DNA of 64,000 nt from Tomocerus qinae. Taxonomy: Eukaryota > Arthropoda > Collembola > Entomobryomorpha > Tomoceridae. The translations under genes and the position numbers were made by a program. The notes beneath the pieces were generated by a model, which was given only the letters and a program-made list of their open reading frames with translations, was not told the DNA's origin and did no database searches. Below, one piece after another: positions 27,491 through 40,878 of the stretch. The stretch is from the NCBI GenBank assembly GCA_020055645.1, contig CM034547.1, positions 8,541,280-8,605,279 on the forward strand, written 5' to 3'. The first letter of the stretch is position 1; every line of letters begins with the position of its first letter.

Positions 27491-28378
27491 CTTCTATACC
27501 ATCTTTTCTTTATGATTGCGAAGCCGATACCTACACACAATAAAAAAATATGAACATTCATGTGATCATGCCATAATGGCTTATCTGACTGACTGATATT
27601 ATGATTTATATCCTTGAAGATAAGCCTTGAGTTCGTTGATTCTTATAATTCGGAGCTATTGAAATATGACATCTTGCATTGATATAGGAATTTATTAAGG
27701 ATTTATTGGATATTTCATCAAGTCTCCGTTGTATATCAAAGCAGGCAGGTCTTTGAAAAATGATGAATACGAAGAAATGACGAACAATAGCGGAACGGGA
27801 CGGACAGGGACGGACGGAAGTGCGGGTGAGAAGAGAAGATGAGTCAAAGTCTTGGGAAAGTGTTTGAAAATTGGGCGGGAGGAAGTGACAAATGGACGTC
27901 AACGGTCATTTTACTCCACCTCTTTAGCCGGTAACCCGAATACAATAGAACCTTCAACAGTCCGCACGGACGACGGCTCTCTTCCTTTATGCAAGCAATT
28001 CGCTCAGACACTCATACATAGCTAGGTACACTCACTCAGCTACTCACTACATTGCCATTATTGCATTGATTCCTCTATATCTCTTCGTATTCAGTTCGTT
28101 CATCATCGTAGTAGTCGTTCCTCGTACGTTACGTATTCAATTTATTCATTTCTTTCGATTAGGTTATCAATTCTCTCTCCGACAGTTTCGAAATTCTGCG
28201 ACCAATTTTATGCACAGTGTACTACTAACGGATAGAATTTTATTTTCAGTGTCGCTGGACATTAAAACAGTCAGCAAGTGATTGCGATTTAGGTAGAGTA
28301 TTTTCAGCCTATCTTATACAGGCTAGGCAAAAATAACCTTTAGGATCTTGACATTTTGGTAGGCGCCAAACCGAAAAA
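27491..28378 (+). promoter_or_regulatory. Probable importin-beta promoter and 5' UTR
   Basis: Less AT-rich stretch just before the importin ATG, with GGGACGGACAG-type blocks at 27797-27822. A pyrimidine-rich acceptor (tattttcag, ending 28249) lies about 130 bases before the ATG, so a 5' UTR intron is possible. The initiation site and any shared bidirectional function toward the minus-strand genes are inferred from position only. Confidence 0.35.
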
Positions 28379-31300
28379 ATGAACGCCGATTCGACAACAC
28401 AACAGCTAATTATAATTTTGGAAAAAACTGTTTCTCCAGGTAATTTATAACTGCTATAATATGTAATTATCAATAATCTATCAATTATTACTTAAATATA
28501 TAGATGTTTAAAACATTAGATGTTCGTTTTTGAACAATGCATTGTATTCAGAATTGGTGATTGGGTAAGGTAATGTAATGTGGAATGTAATTATGAATTA
28601 ATTGTAATATCAAACATTTCTTCCAAGCAATCAAATGTTGTTGCTTTAAGCTTAAGCAAATAAATTATGCTCACTGACTGGTGCAACAATTTCTAGTCAT
28701 CAATCTTTATAACGTCATATTATATAATCGCTATTTAATACTTCACTTTAACATTTAATATTTAATTCTATAATATAATAATATATTGTAAATTATTATT
28801 AGGCTAATATGCTTCTAAAGTAAAATTTAAAAATCCTCTTCAACTTTTTAATCGATAATAAGTGATAAGGTCATTTCTCTGATTTTTAGCTATATATGAA
28901 CTGGAAAAATTAATTTCCTAGTAAATGTTTATGAAAATTAACATTTTTAGATTACGTTTACAGTTTAAAATCATTAACTTTAAGTTGATTACCTGTGGTT
29001 CGTCTATTTGACATTTGAACGACAATCAAATGTGTAAAGCCTAATTAAAATCAATATAATATGATGTAATCATTATTTTTTTTGTTTTTAGATCAAAATG
29101 AACTTACGACGGCGCAAAATTTTTTGGAGCAAGCAGCTCAATCTGATTTTGTAAGTCTCATTGTCTGCCCTTGCCTATGATATTAATTTAACATATATTA
29201 ATAATAGCCTATAACTGGCAATGAAGATAATCTAATCTATTTTATTTTATTTTTATAGCCTCGATACATCCGCAGTTTATCGGAAGTATTGGCATGTGCA
29301 GGTTTAAGTCCTGTAGCTCGTATGGCCTCTGGCCTACAGCTGAAAAATTTATTGACGTCCAAAGATAGCACTATCAAGCAACAATATCAAAGTAGATGGC
29401 TTACTCTTGAAGTAGAAATTCGAAATTATGTCAAAAAGAATGTAAGTTAAGCAGTGTCAATTTATGACCTTGGTAATTCTGACTATGAAAAGTTGAAATT
29501 AATTTCAACAATTTATTAACTAGGTTTTAGCCGCATTGGGGACAGAAACGGCCAGACCCAGTTCTGCTGCTCAATGTGTAGCATATATAGCCGTAACAGA
29601 ACTGAATGTTGGGCAATGGCCGGATGTGATTGCCATGTTAGTAAGCAATGTAACTGGAGGAGCTAATAATGGTATTAACCCTGAGCTTCTTAAGGAAGCA
29701 TCACTAGAAGCCATAGGATATATCTGTGCCGAAATAGTAAGTAAATTCAATTCACCCTTCAATCTAAATGTGTACCGTTTTTATTAATTAGCCGTTGACA
29801 TTACAGGATCCAGAAATCCTCACAACCCAAAGTAATCAAATCTTGACTGCTATTGTACATGGAATGAAGCGGGATGAGCCTTCAAATCGTGTTCGTTTGG
29901 CTGCAACAAATGCTCTTCTCAATTCTCTGGAGTTTACTAAATCCAACTTTGACAACGAAGTAAGTACAATGTTCGATTTTAGAATATCAATAAATTGTTA
30001 AATGGTATTAATAATTTAAAGTTGTTGTGTTTAAGGTGGTTAAATGATAATTAATTTATATTTTGAGCATTTGAACAGTAAGTTCTGTTAGTAACTATTG
30101 TTTTTTTTCTTTACAGACTGAGAGACATTATATTATGCAAGTTGTTTGTGAAGCAACTCAAATTACAGATACTCAGGTCAAAGTAGCAGCCCTTCAATGT
30201 TTAGTCAAGATTATGTCTTTGTATTATCAACACATGGAATTTTACATGAATCAAGCTCTGTTTGCAATTACAATGGAAGCAATGAAATCTGATGTTGATG
30301 AAGTCGCTTTACAGGGTATTGAGTTCTGGTCTAACGTTTGCGATGAGGAAGTCGACTTAGCCATTGAAGCCAGTGAGGCCAGTGAATTAGGTAGGCCTCC
30401 ACAGCGGACATCACGATTCTATGCCAAAGGAGCCCTGCAGTACTTAGTTCCTCTACTTATACAAACCCTCACGAAGCAGGTAGCATAACTAGCATATTTT
30501 ATTTTTTATTAATGTTAGTTAGTACCCAATTCCTGTCAAATGGCAAGAGTAATATTATGGTTAATATTTTCTAGGAAATAAATGATGACGATGATGACTG
30601 GAATCCTTGCAAAGCCGCTGGAGTATGTCTCATGCTTCTAGCAAATTGCTGTGAAGATGACATCATCCAACATGTTATACCGTTTGTCCAAGCTAATATT
30701 GAGCATGAAAACTGGCGATTTAGGGATGCCGCCGTTATGGCCTTTGGATGTATAATGGAAGGTAGAATTATATTTTATTCTTTTTGACTGTTTTATGATT
30801 ATTTTTGAGTAATTGACTAGTTAGTACTATTTATTAATACTAAATTACTCTAATAATTTTTTTTTAATTTTCTCTTCATTTTCCTTAATTTTCAGGCCCT
30901 GAACCTCAAACAATGAAGCCACTAGCAGAACAGTCACTTCAGACCTTGATTGCACTGATGAAAGATGTGAACGTAGTTGTAAGAGACACTACAGCCTGGG
31001 CACTTGGAAGAATTTGTGAAGTTGTTTCAGAAGCTGCATTAACCAATACTTATCTCCAGCCTTTGCTTGAAGCTTTGGTGACTGCTCTTCAAGCTGAACC
31101 CAGAGTAGCAGCTAATGCATGTTGGGCTCTTAGCAGTCTGGCCGAAGCCGCTTATGAAACTGCTTCGGAGGGAATGCACAATGATGCATCAGAGCCAGAA
31201 ACTTATTGCTTATCGTCATATTTCCGACCTATTGTAGAAAAACTTCTTACGACAACAGATAGACAAGATGGTAATCAAGCAAATCTCCGTCCTGCTGCAT

Positions 31301-32890
31301 ATGAAGCTTTGATGGAGATGATTAAAAACTCTCCTAGAGATTGCTACGAAACGGTGCAACACACAACTCTTGTCATTTTGGAGAGACTTCGTACCGTACT
31401 GGTCTTGGAAAATCAGGGATCTGGTGATCGAAATCAATATAATGAGTTACAAAGTTCCTTATGCGCTACACTGCAGAGTGTTTTACGCAAAGGTAAACTA
31501 ATTGCACTGAATTTCTACAACTTTTCAACAAAAGTTTATTCGTATCGGTGTTATAATGTTCTTCAATTGAATTTGTATATTTAGTAACCCCTCAAGACGC
31601 ACCTAAGATTTCCGATGCGGTTATGGAGGCTTTATTGCAAATGTTAAGTGGTCCTGGTGGACGATCCGGTGGTGTTCAAGAAGATGCTCTTATGGCCATA
31701 TCAACATTGACTGAAGTCATGGGAGAAGGTTTTATCAAGTACATGGACTCATTCAGACCTTTCCTGGTGGTTGGTCTTCAAAACATTACTGAACATACCG
31801 TAAGTAACTGTGTGAAAAATTAAACGTCTATTATCGAATGCGAACAGGTTTGAAGTTTATGGTATTTTTTTATTTAGGTTTGTTCTGCTGCTGTAGGAGT
31901 AAGTGGCGACATTTGCCGGGCTCTAGGGGTCAAATCAGTTCCTTATTGCGATGACATCATGGGTCTCCTTCTACAAAACTTGGGGGTATCTATCAATATA
32001 ATAGTTTGATGGAAATTGTTTCAACTTGCTTGGTATATAACTGTGTTAATTCTTGTTGTGGCATCTAATTTCAGAACGCAAATGTGCATCGGTCAGTCAA
32101 ACCTCAGATTTTGTCTGTATTGGGAGACGTAGCTCTTGCCATTGGTACAGAATTTAAGAAATATTTAGATGTCGTTCTTCAAACCTTGATGCAAGCGTCC
32201 CAGGCACAAGTTGACAGGGTAAATTCTGTTTAATGTTTGTTATATTATGATAGTATTGTCGTATTGTAGTGTAGAAAATAGTCTGCAATATTACTTTAGG
32301 TAAGGGGACTACTAATTACGTTTTGTTCACTTTTTTTAGAATGACTACGAAATGATTGACTACCTGTGTGATCTAAGAGAAGGGGTGCTTGAAGCGTATA
32401 CCGGTATTGTCCAAGGGCTAAGAGGTGAAGCCCAGAGTACAGGAGTGTCGGGTGGGCCAGCCACTCCAGATTTAGCGTTGATTGAGCCACATCTGAACCA
32501 TATGATTCAATTTATATGTGAAGTTGCCAGAGATAATGAAAAGTCTGATGGTAATATCGCTGCTAGTGCCGGTCTCATTGGGTAAGCAGTTAGGGCGAAT
32601 GCCAGTTTTGTCATTGGCATTGCACATTGATATTATTTTGTAGATATCGCTTAACCGGATAAGGCATCTTAAAACATTTAATGCATCAGATTTTGTCGTT
32701 AAACTATTTTAGTGATCTCTTGGTTGGCTACGGAGCCAGACTTCTTCAATATCTGGATAATGAGCTAATCAACGAACTCCTAACGCAAGGTCGGCGTTCT
32801 AAAACTAGCAAGACCAAAATGTTGGCGACTTGGGCCACAAAGGAAATGCGAAAATTGAAAAATCAAACGTCGGCTGCTGCCAGTTGGTAA
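28379..32890 (+). CDS. Fs(2)Ket: Importin subunit beta-1 (karyopherin beta 1, fly Ketel)
   Basis: Nuclear import receptor that binds importin alpha, Ran-GTP and nucleoporins and carries cargo through the nuclear pore. Exons: 28379-28439, 29092-29150, 29259-29441, 29524-29736, 29807-29959, 30117-30479, 30575-30761, 30896-31492, 31585-31799, 31878-31985, 32075-32218, 32340-32581, 32713-32890. All are GT-AG and phase-consistent; 900 residues against 876 in human. The N-terminal IBN region ([10 protein letters not shown], then GLQLKNLL) is followed by HEAT repeats throughout. The acidic loop [16 protein letters not shown] is at about 345-360 and contacts the importin-alpha IBB domain. Conserved blocks include [43 protein letters not shown] and [10 protein letters not shown]. 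The start has a good AT-rich context. Intron 1 (28440-29091) is the only long one. The stop codon lies inside a strong donor match (TTG|GTAAGTG). Confidence 0.97.
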
Positions 32891-35400
32891 GTGTGTGCTT
32901 TGTGTTGATTATCGTGTACTTACACTTGTTGTAAGTTACTTTGTTACATGGGTATTAATTTTTTTTGTCTAGTGAGACGAGTGTACTTAGGTAATTGGAA
33001 TTTGGAATGACATTGTGATAATGTTTTTGTGATACTAGAGTAAGAATGGGAACTGTCCCAAGCAACAAAATCAGACATCAGAGTTACTTCTACAACCTAC
33101 TTAAAGTTTTTCTTGATCTGATCTTTACTTTACTCTGTTTAACTTTAAAACTGAACTTTTGCTTCTTAAACCTGGAATGTTTACTTAATTTTTTTTCGGC
33201 CACAAAGCTCTTTGATATGTATCTGTATTTTAGTTTGAATGAATGGTATGGGAGAGATGGTGAGAAAGAATTGCCGATAATATGGATGTTACATATCATA
33301 TCCAAGTTTGCTATTATAATGTAAAATGTAGTATATCGACAAAGATCTTTAAGCAATCGTAAGTTCCCTATCAGTTGCGTTGTAATCTGACCGTAACCGA
33401 TTTTTTTACAAATGTTGATGAGTGAAGAATGAATAGTGCCTAAAAGAATGTGATAGTGTATTCTACAAAATATTATCGTTAAGAAGCAAAATCGACAGGC
33501 TAATTGAGATTAAAAGACTTACGCTTGTGATTGTATTTTAAACGTTTTGTTTCTCAAAAAATAAGAAAGGGAAAGGAATATTTTTAGATCTTAATGGGAG
33601 AGATAGCAGCAGGAGCCCTTTGATTTGGTCCATCAGAGACTGATATGAATAGGCCCCCCTTAATTACTTAGTTTTAAGTGTGGTGTTGTTTGCGATGTGA
33701 TGTGTTGGTTTGTGAATTGAATGACTGACGTATGGGTATGGTAACTTCCTTGCAGATGAGATATTGTTGTGGAATGAAGGAAGGAGCGTTGATTGGACGG
33801 TTGGAGCGCTGATGATGATGAGTGGAGTGCAAGGACGGAATGAGTGATGATTACGCGTGAGAGTCGTCTTCAATCAATTATCACATATTATACAAAAACA
33901 CAACAGAACAGACAGACTTGACACACAATTACATTTACATTTATATACGCAAAGAGATGTGAACGTTTTTCGTGCGACTATTTCTACTCTAATAGGAGTC
34001 CAAGTCCTTATGGGTATTTAGTTTTACAAAACACCCTTGAAAAACTGGAAGGCATGATACACAACAATACCTAGACATATTTACCTCTAAACATATTAAA
34101 ATTAAATATTTAGACATAGTTAACAGTGATGTCGTGAACTCACTTTAAACACATTATATATCTACCTATACTGCACAATAAAGTAAATACTGGATAGAGT
34201 GCAGTAGAGGAAGTCATTGTACTCACACACCATTTAAATATTACACGTATTAAAGTAGCTTAAGTAAGCATTTAATCACAATTAAAAGTAGTCTAGTGAA
34301 GCTACAATAAGTGCTGGTAGGCCATAGTTTACGAAATTTATGAATCTTTAACTATCATCACACAAGTATAAATGTGACAAAAATGATTGTGTTGTACTGT
34401 ATTGATGTTGGTAATTTTCTGCTGTGCTATATACTATATATTATTAGCTATTATACTTATGATTATAATAACATAGTTTGTAAAGTAACCGACTGCAAAT
34501 ATAGAGTTAGTAGATTTGATTGACTTACAGTGAGGGAATGATGTGTAATGTATGTATACCACACTACTACTACTATTACGATATATACTTAGTTAAGGCT
34601 AATAAAATATAAATTAATGGTAACTACTCTAAATATCTACATTACACATATACATACATACTGAAGTAGTTTGTTAAAATTATTTTTTATGAATGAGCGT
34701 GTTTACGTTGGAAATGTTTGTCGCGCTCCGACCTGAAATCCTGAAATAGAAGTACCAATAAAATAATGTTTGATGAGAAAAATGTTGACTGGACGTGGTG
34801 GGATTGTTTCCGCAGATCCTGCATTGAATGTCTGTGTGTACCATATGATGATTATTATTTCTTTGAAAGTCTAGCTCTCTTACAGCTTCATTTCTTTTTT
34901 GATCCTTTGCATTTTTATTTCTGTAGGATGAGCATTCTGACTGAGCATACTCATTTTATTTGCGTTGCGCTTACTTTTATTCATTTACATACATTCCTTC
35001 TATAGCTATTTTATTATTGCCATTTTGTGGATTGGCACTTGGAACTTACCTGTGGTTTTCCTATAATATCTTTGCACATATTATACGGTTTGGTTGAACT
35101 CTACTATACTTACTCATACTACTATTACTACTACTGCAAATTCTTACCACTTGACTGTCTATGGACAAAATGGACCTATCTTTAAACCCATTGGTAAACC
35201 GAAAGGTAATACTCCGCAAAAACAGATTTCACAACTCTGTTTTGAAGGATATCAATATTTGTATCTGGCTACTGCCCATTTCCTTTACACGAACAAATTT
35301 GAGGTGATATCGACATTTATGTACATCTATAAAACGTGCCAAAATGCTAACAATGCATATATTGAACGGTAAGTGCTTAATTGTCTATATCTACTAAGCT
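32891..35400 (+). other. Downstream of importin beta: probable 3' UTR and flank
   Basis: No recognisable coding exon. Candidate poly(A) hexamers on the + strand are ATTAAA at 33509-33514 and AATAAA at 34177-34182, with more further right. A 92-codon frame at 35094-35372 ends close to a donor-like GTAAGT but has no recognisable content or paired acceptor. Confidence 0.4.
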
Positions 35401-38400
35401 AGCTTAATAGGGAAAAGCAAACGAGACATCACATGCTTAAATCGCATAAGTTTTGCATACAAGGAACTGATACTGATCTAGTAGTAGTATGCCATTTCCT
35501 AAAGTAAAAAAGGCGCACAAGGATTAGCATGCAAGCAAAGTATAAACACCCTCTACTCTAATTAGTAACATTTGTGATTCACGATAATATAAGTACTAGT
35601 TTTGAGGGTATAGTAACATAGCAAATTGTCATATCATGTAGCTTTGATATATGATTTGGTTTTGAGCACTGTTTGTTGTACTCTGTCAATGAGTTATGTG
35701 AATAAAAATTGAATTAATTGTCGATCAAGGCAAGAAAGACACTGGGGAAGGTAGAAGGCCACGTTAGATTCAGAAAGGTTGTGATGTGGTTGTAATTTGT
35801 AACTTGTGATTTAGCTAGTTCTGGCTATGTCTACTATACACGATGTAATGTATTCATACTTGTAGTGCATGACTATTATAGAGCAGAAGGAACAAAAGCG
35901 AAAACTAGAATGGACTCCACCCTGCCCCCGCCGGTCTGGCGTGGCTTTGTCCTTTCTTAAGATCTGCGTAATAATAGCTAGTTCTCTGTGTCCTAGTCCT
36001 ATCTCAAATAATAATGATCATTATTCATTGCTCTGCATTCCACAGGTTAATTATTCAATTGGAAGTCCGCAGTTACTTCCAGCATTTCAACCTTAAGTAA
36101 CTAATTGTGTAAGTGCATGCCAAATATGTAATATCATAATACTACTATTTGTATATCACTACAACAAGAAGGTGTTTATATAGACATTTTATTGATCACA
36201 ATTTTATAAGTTCGGATACTATAATAGTCCTCAGTTGTGTCTGCAATTAACTAAAAAATTGACCATTTCTTTAGTATCTCATTCTGTTATGCGTAATAAG
36301 CTGAAATAGACACTGGATCTGGTTAGTTTTGTTTTGCCGGCATTCTTTTGCAGAATTGAGATATTTTTTATTGTCCTTAGTTTTATTTGTAGCAATGAAC
36401 GTGAAGTAGCCCTGTTTAATATTGAAGACCAGGGCTAAGGTATAGGTAGGATAGACAGAAGTCGACACTAGACAGGTACAAGCGAAAGATGTAGTCTGAC
36501 TGTTCTTTATAGACAAGGTGCTAGAAAAGTATTTTTATGGCTGATTAGTATTCCGCAATTCATTGGGAACAAAGACGAAATAGGTACTTAGGCTAGAGAG
36601 AGTAAAAAATAAAAATGGATCTTTGTGCACCAACGTCAGCAAAGAGCTCGGGTTAACATGAAAGAAGGAAGGAGAGCATAAAAACTTGGCGAATCTTACG
36701 ATACTCAAGATCAGGACAAATTCAATGTGTCTAGTGTAACAGATGCACCTACTAATTATTCAACCTACTTCTATATGTCATTGAATCCAGTTCGATACCT
36801 ATATTTATATGTGATGGGGAGTGCCAACAAGGAAGGAACTGTACGTTCTAGTCCTTACTGCTTATGCTAAGAGAGTCAGCCCAAAGTACAATTTTATATT
36901 TATGTAGAAGTCCTTACTATTGTTTATACGGAGAATAGCATATCTGTAGACAAGTTTTATTTTTGTGGTTACATTTTAGTAATCTACTTTTTTCATATTA
37001 AATTAGAGCATACTTTCTGTCAATATTGTATTTTTTTCGACATCATTATTTTATGCGCATACCAAATTACAATAGAATTACTCAATAGAATGTCCTATAT
37101 ATCCTATCTCCATTCAAATTACTTTTTGTGTAGTAACATTTTTCACCAATTATTTGCTTGCATAAATCTGAAATACTAAGGTCCATTCTTTGATGATCAT
37201 CTTTCTTGATTGAGACTCGAGGCTAAGATGTTAATATTACTAGTATTTAATATAGTCATCAATTGCAGTGTTTTTCCTGTTATCCATCGTATCTTCTTTT
37301 TTAATGTGAACTTTTCTACATTATTTTTAAAGATTACAATTTTCAGGAAAAACTGCATACGTTTTTAAAAATAGGAAAAAATTGCAAAGCTAAACAGTTT
37401 TCTGTTTTTCTTTTCGTTGTCTCCTCACTCATTCTTTGAACTCGTTTCAGTTTAGAATCTTTCAATTCAAACAATTTAATGATCTTTGGATGTGAACTAT
37501 CTTTTGCTATGCTTACTCATGACATGGCTCATGAATATATTCAGGTTTAAGTCTGTTTAGGTCTGTTGCATATTGCATACAGGTGTAATTGAATATAGGT
37601 TTAAGGTGCATGGTTGTTTTACTGATCCTATATAGCTCTTGTCAGGTTTTACAAAAGTTTTACGATTTGTCGTTTCATGGTTATAGATATGTCTCCTGGT
37701 ATTCAGGTTTGTTACTTAACATAAGTGAAAATGCAGGTAGATTGTGATGTACTGAGCAGAAAGAATTAGTGAAGAAGATTCTGTAGGAGGAATTAGATGA
37801 GATCTGTGGCCTTGCAAGGTCTTTTCCCTGTAGAATGCCACATGCCAAGTAGAAAAGCAGGCTTTTTCTTCTGGTATTTTTGCTACTAGCCTGTTTTGTT
37901 ATCGAGTTGCAGGAGTTGAACTAGTTGGACTCGAGTGGCTACTCTCGTGTTGTTCTTCCGAATATTTCCTGTGTGTAATAAATGTTACAAAGCATGCACA
38001 GAGCAATAACATGCATTCGCAATCCCATGAAAACTTAATCCTCCCTTTGTGCACAAGGTTTATTAACTTCACTCACTGCCTATTATACAGCAACTCGCTT
38101 CGTTCGGATGAAAAGATGAGCTAGGGAATGTTTTCAACGTACTTGTCCATGCCGTTAGAACTATTTTGTATGTGAAGATGCTCAGAAAGCATAAAAACGC
38201 AGATTAGGCAAGGAATAGGAATTACTCACTAAACTTGACTGAAAGTAAGAATTATATTACATAACAGGAATTAACATATCTAAAGAATTCCTAATCCTCA
38301 CTAAATAAACGTTGGAGCCCTAATGAAGTCTCTGTGGCTAGATTAGTACATTCAATGCCAGTCAGTGCGTAAACGTAAGAATCTGCATTGTGCTTTTTTC

Positions 38401-40290
38401 AAGTAAAAAATCACATTCTTCTTTTATTCGAATAGAAAAATGTCTTTTGTGAAGGAAAAGAAAATGCCATTGGCTGCACTCGGCATTATTCTCGCTATTT
38501 CACAGATTGACTGACGTGGCGAATCCTAATTCACTTTCTACCTCTTTAGATCATAATAATGCACATAGTAGGGATTGTTTGATTGATGCGATGAAAAACG
38601 ATAGTTCTGATTGCACAAAAGCCCCTTAAGTATCACGGCATTCTTAACTAATCCCAGTGTAATAGATACCCATTGTATTTAAAATTGCTTTTTTGCAACT
38701 TTTTACCTACAAAGTTGAGATTTGGACATTGCCTATCCTTTTCTTGCCTCTGCGTGTGGAAACGGAGTGGACACTTACAAAACATGTGCATAATCCCATG
38801 ATCTAATTCTGATAAAATGTTTAATAGTTGTGAGATTCCTCTCTCCTGGTAGTATAGTTAAATGTAAATATAATCTCATCCTTATCATCATTATGTTATA
38901 AGGTAAGTGATTTACACTTACTGTACTGATACGTTGTACTACTAAACTACTAACGTAATATCTATCAAATATAGTCATTTTTCCATCTAGCAGAGCTCTA
39001 TTAATTTTTAAACTCTTATTTATTTAATGAACACATTATTGGTACGTATGAAAACTTTAACCAATTTTGTTAATAATTTAATGTATTCAATAATGTACCC
39101 CAACGCATACCCTCATGTACTAAAGTATGATATTAAGCACTAACTAAGCTATGTGTCTTCAAAATTTGGATGCCCTAACTTCTTGCGCCCAGTGTCAAAT
39201 ATTCACTTGTAATAATGTGCTCTTATACGGTACTCCCCTTTAGCACGTGAAGATATACGAATCGGTATTTACAGATGCAAACAGATGTCTACATATATTA
39301 TTAGAAGGTGAAATTATAGTTTTGAAAAACTAACTAATAGGTTCATGTTTACTTTGAGTTTGAGAATGCTGTGTTACGCAATAATTATTTTGCTATAAAC
39401 TCTTGCCTCATTTACCTCCACTAATTTATTCCCAATATGTTATTAATCGTAGCATACCTACTAATCATTCATTCGCCTTTAGAATGTACTCTTAATGAAG
39501 AATTGATCCATTTACCTAAACTTTATTGCCAGCATATAGACAGACGTAAGTAGTAATTATAATAATGCACACTGCAGTCAAATTAACTTGCATATTCATA
39601 AGAGTTGCAGTAATGATATAATATGCACTATATGGCACGTTGTATTTAGATCAGTGTCTGTACCTATTGCAATTCTCAATGTCTTACAATGTATCTAAGC
39701 AATTGAAGGAATGTTGTGTTTCGTGTACTACATAGTACTAACATCATAAATGGCTTTATAAAATAAGTTTAAAGAACTCTATAACAATTAGTTATTTATT
39801 TGAATATGCACATTAGGTGTATACAAGAAATAGAAGTAACAATGTGAAAAGGACAGGAGAAACAAAGACTCTAAAGTAAGATTGATGGTCGACGGTGCTA
39901 GTTGTATAAATCGAAGAGAGGAAAATACATTTAGCAAGTGGTCAGCTGTGTGTGTCAAGCCTGTGTCTGTTTCTCTCCTCTACTGATCTATTCTTAAACC
40001 TTAATCTGATTGAAATTCATTGGAATTAGAACTACGGCAGTGTGATTATGATTTCCTTTTGAGATGAAATAGATTGCTTGCATTATTTCTGTCTCTTTAT
40101 ATGGATCAGGTTGAATGAATGTACAAAGCTGGTACAAAATGTATCTGCAACTATTCACTACTCACACTACATGATGTACATAACTCTGTTAATTACAATC
40201 AGAATAGCCAACTGTTGCAAAACCACTAATGTAATTGATTGTAGGCTACCTTTTGAATTCTGATGAAACAATCTTACATAGACATAGTAC
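35401..40290. other. AT-rich intergenic DNA, no gene seen
   Basis: Stops are frequent in all six frames and I found no RNA gene or clear repeat. One small patch that is less AT-rich lies near 35895-35950. Confidence 0.45.
40282..40290 (+). repeat. Left target-site duplication of the foldback element
   Basis: ACATAGTAC, identical to 40870-40878 on the far side of the element. Confidence 0.8.
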
Positions 40291-40869
40291 GGTATCATTA
40301 GATTTCCTCCCCGTTGAGGTTTCCTCCCAGCTTAGATCTCCTCCCAGTTAGACTACCTCCCGTTAGATTTCCTCCCTGTTAGACCTCCTCCCGTTAGACT
40401 ACCTCCCCTTTAGACTACCTCCCGACACGCAAAATATAAGGTAACGACAGAATGAATTTCGAAACATCAAAATGTTAGCTAAGGAAAGAACTAGGGTAAG
40501 GAAAAATGGTCACTACTACTAATTACTTAATAATAATATGTATCGTAATTATTAGTAGTGTGCAGAGTGGCCAAGCGGGCAGGCTTTGTTAACAAAAGGA
40601 CATATTATGTATTACTAACTACTCAAGGCGATAAATTAACCTTGTCTGTTGTTATCATCCCATACACCCACGTCTCAAGTTACTAAGTTTTGATGTTTCG
40701 ATTTTCATTCTGTCGTTACTTTATATTTTTTGTATCGGGAGGTAGTCTGACGGGGAGGTAGTCTAACGGGAGGAGGTCTAACAGGGAGGAAATCTAACGG
40801 GAGGTAGTCTAACTGGGAGGAGATCTAAGCTGGGAGGAAACCTCAACGGGGAGGAGATCTAAGGTAACC
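40291..40869. mobile_element. Foldback (long terminal inverted repeat) transposon, non-autonomous
   Basis: A 579-base element. The left arm 40291-40472 and right arm 40688-40869 (182 bases each) are reverse complements with roughly a dozen mismatches by eye. Ends read GGTATCATTAGAT and, on the other strand, GGTTACCTTAGAT. Each arm contains about eight short tandem units built around TTAGACTACCTCCC. The direct repeat ACATAGTAC flanks it exactly at 40282-40290 and 40870-40878, a perfect 9-base target-site duplication. Long arms with internal tandem units plus 9-base duplications are typical of Foldback and Mutator-like non-autonomous elements. There is no ORF for a transposase in the 215-base centre, so it would depend on an enzyme encoded elsewhere. 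Arm similarity suggests fairly recent movement or gene conversion. Confidence 0.88.
40511..40560. repeat. Small inverted repeat nested in the foldback centre
   Basis: CACTACTACTAATTAC (40511-40526) and GTAATTATTAGTAGTG (40545-40560) are reverse complements with one mismatch, separated by 18 bases. Confidence 0.8.
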
Positions 40870-40878
40870 ACATAGTAC
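40870..40878 (+). repeat. Right target-site duplication of the foldback element
   Basis: ACATAGTAC, identical to 40282-40290; both copies abut the terminal GGT of the inverted arms. Confidence 0.8.

Noticed and set aside
27606-27902. 98-codon minus-strand frame
   Set aside because: It lies in the probable importin promoter zone, has no protein-like pattern I recognise, and has no link to the neighbouring ORF.
35094-35372. 92-codon + strand frame ending near GTAAGT
   Set aside because: No convincing acceptor or homologous content; the donor match alone is expected by chance in AT-rich DNA.
40567-40600. tRNA-like start (TGGCCAAGCGGGC)
   Set aside because: It fits an A-box, but no B-box (GGTTCGAxTCC) or cloverleaf follows, so it is not called a tRNA gene.
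40739-40862. GGAGGTAGT strings resembling the let-7 seed
   Set aside because: They are the tandem unit of the foldback arm, repeated several times; the rest of let-7 is absent.
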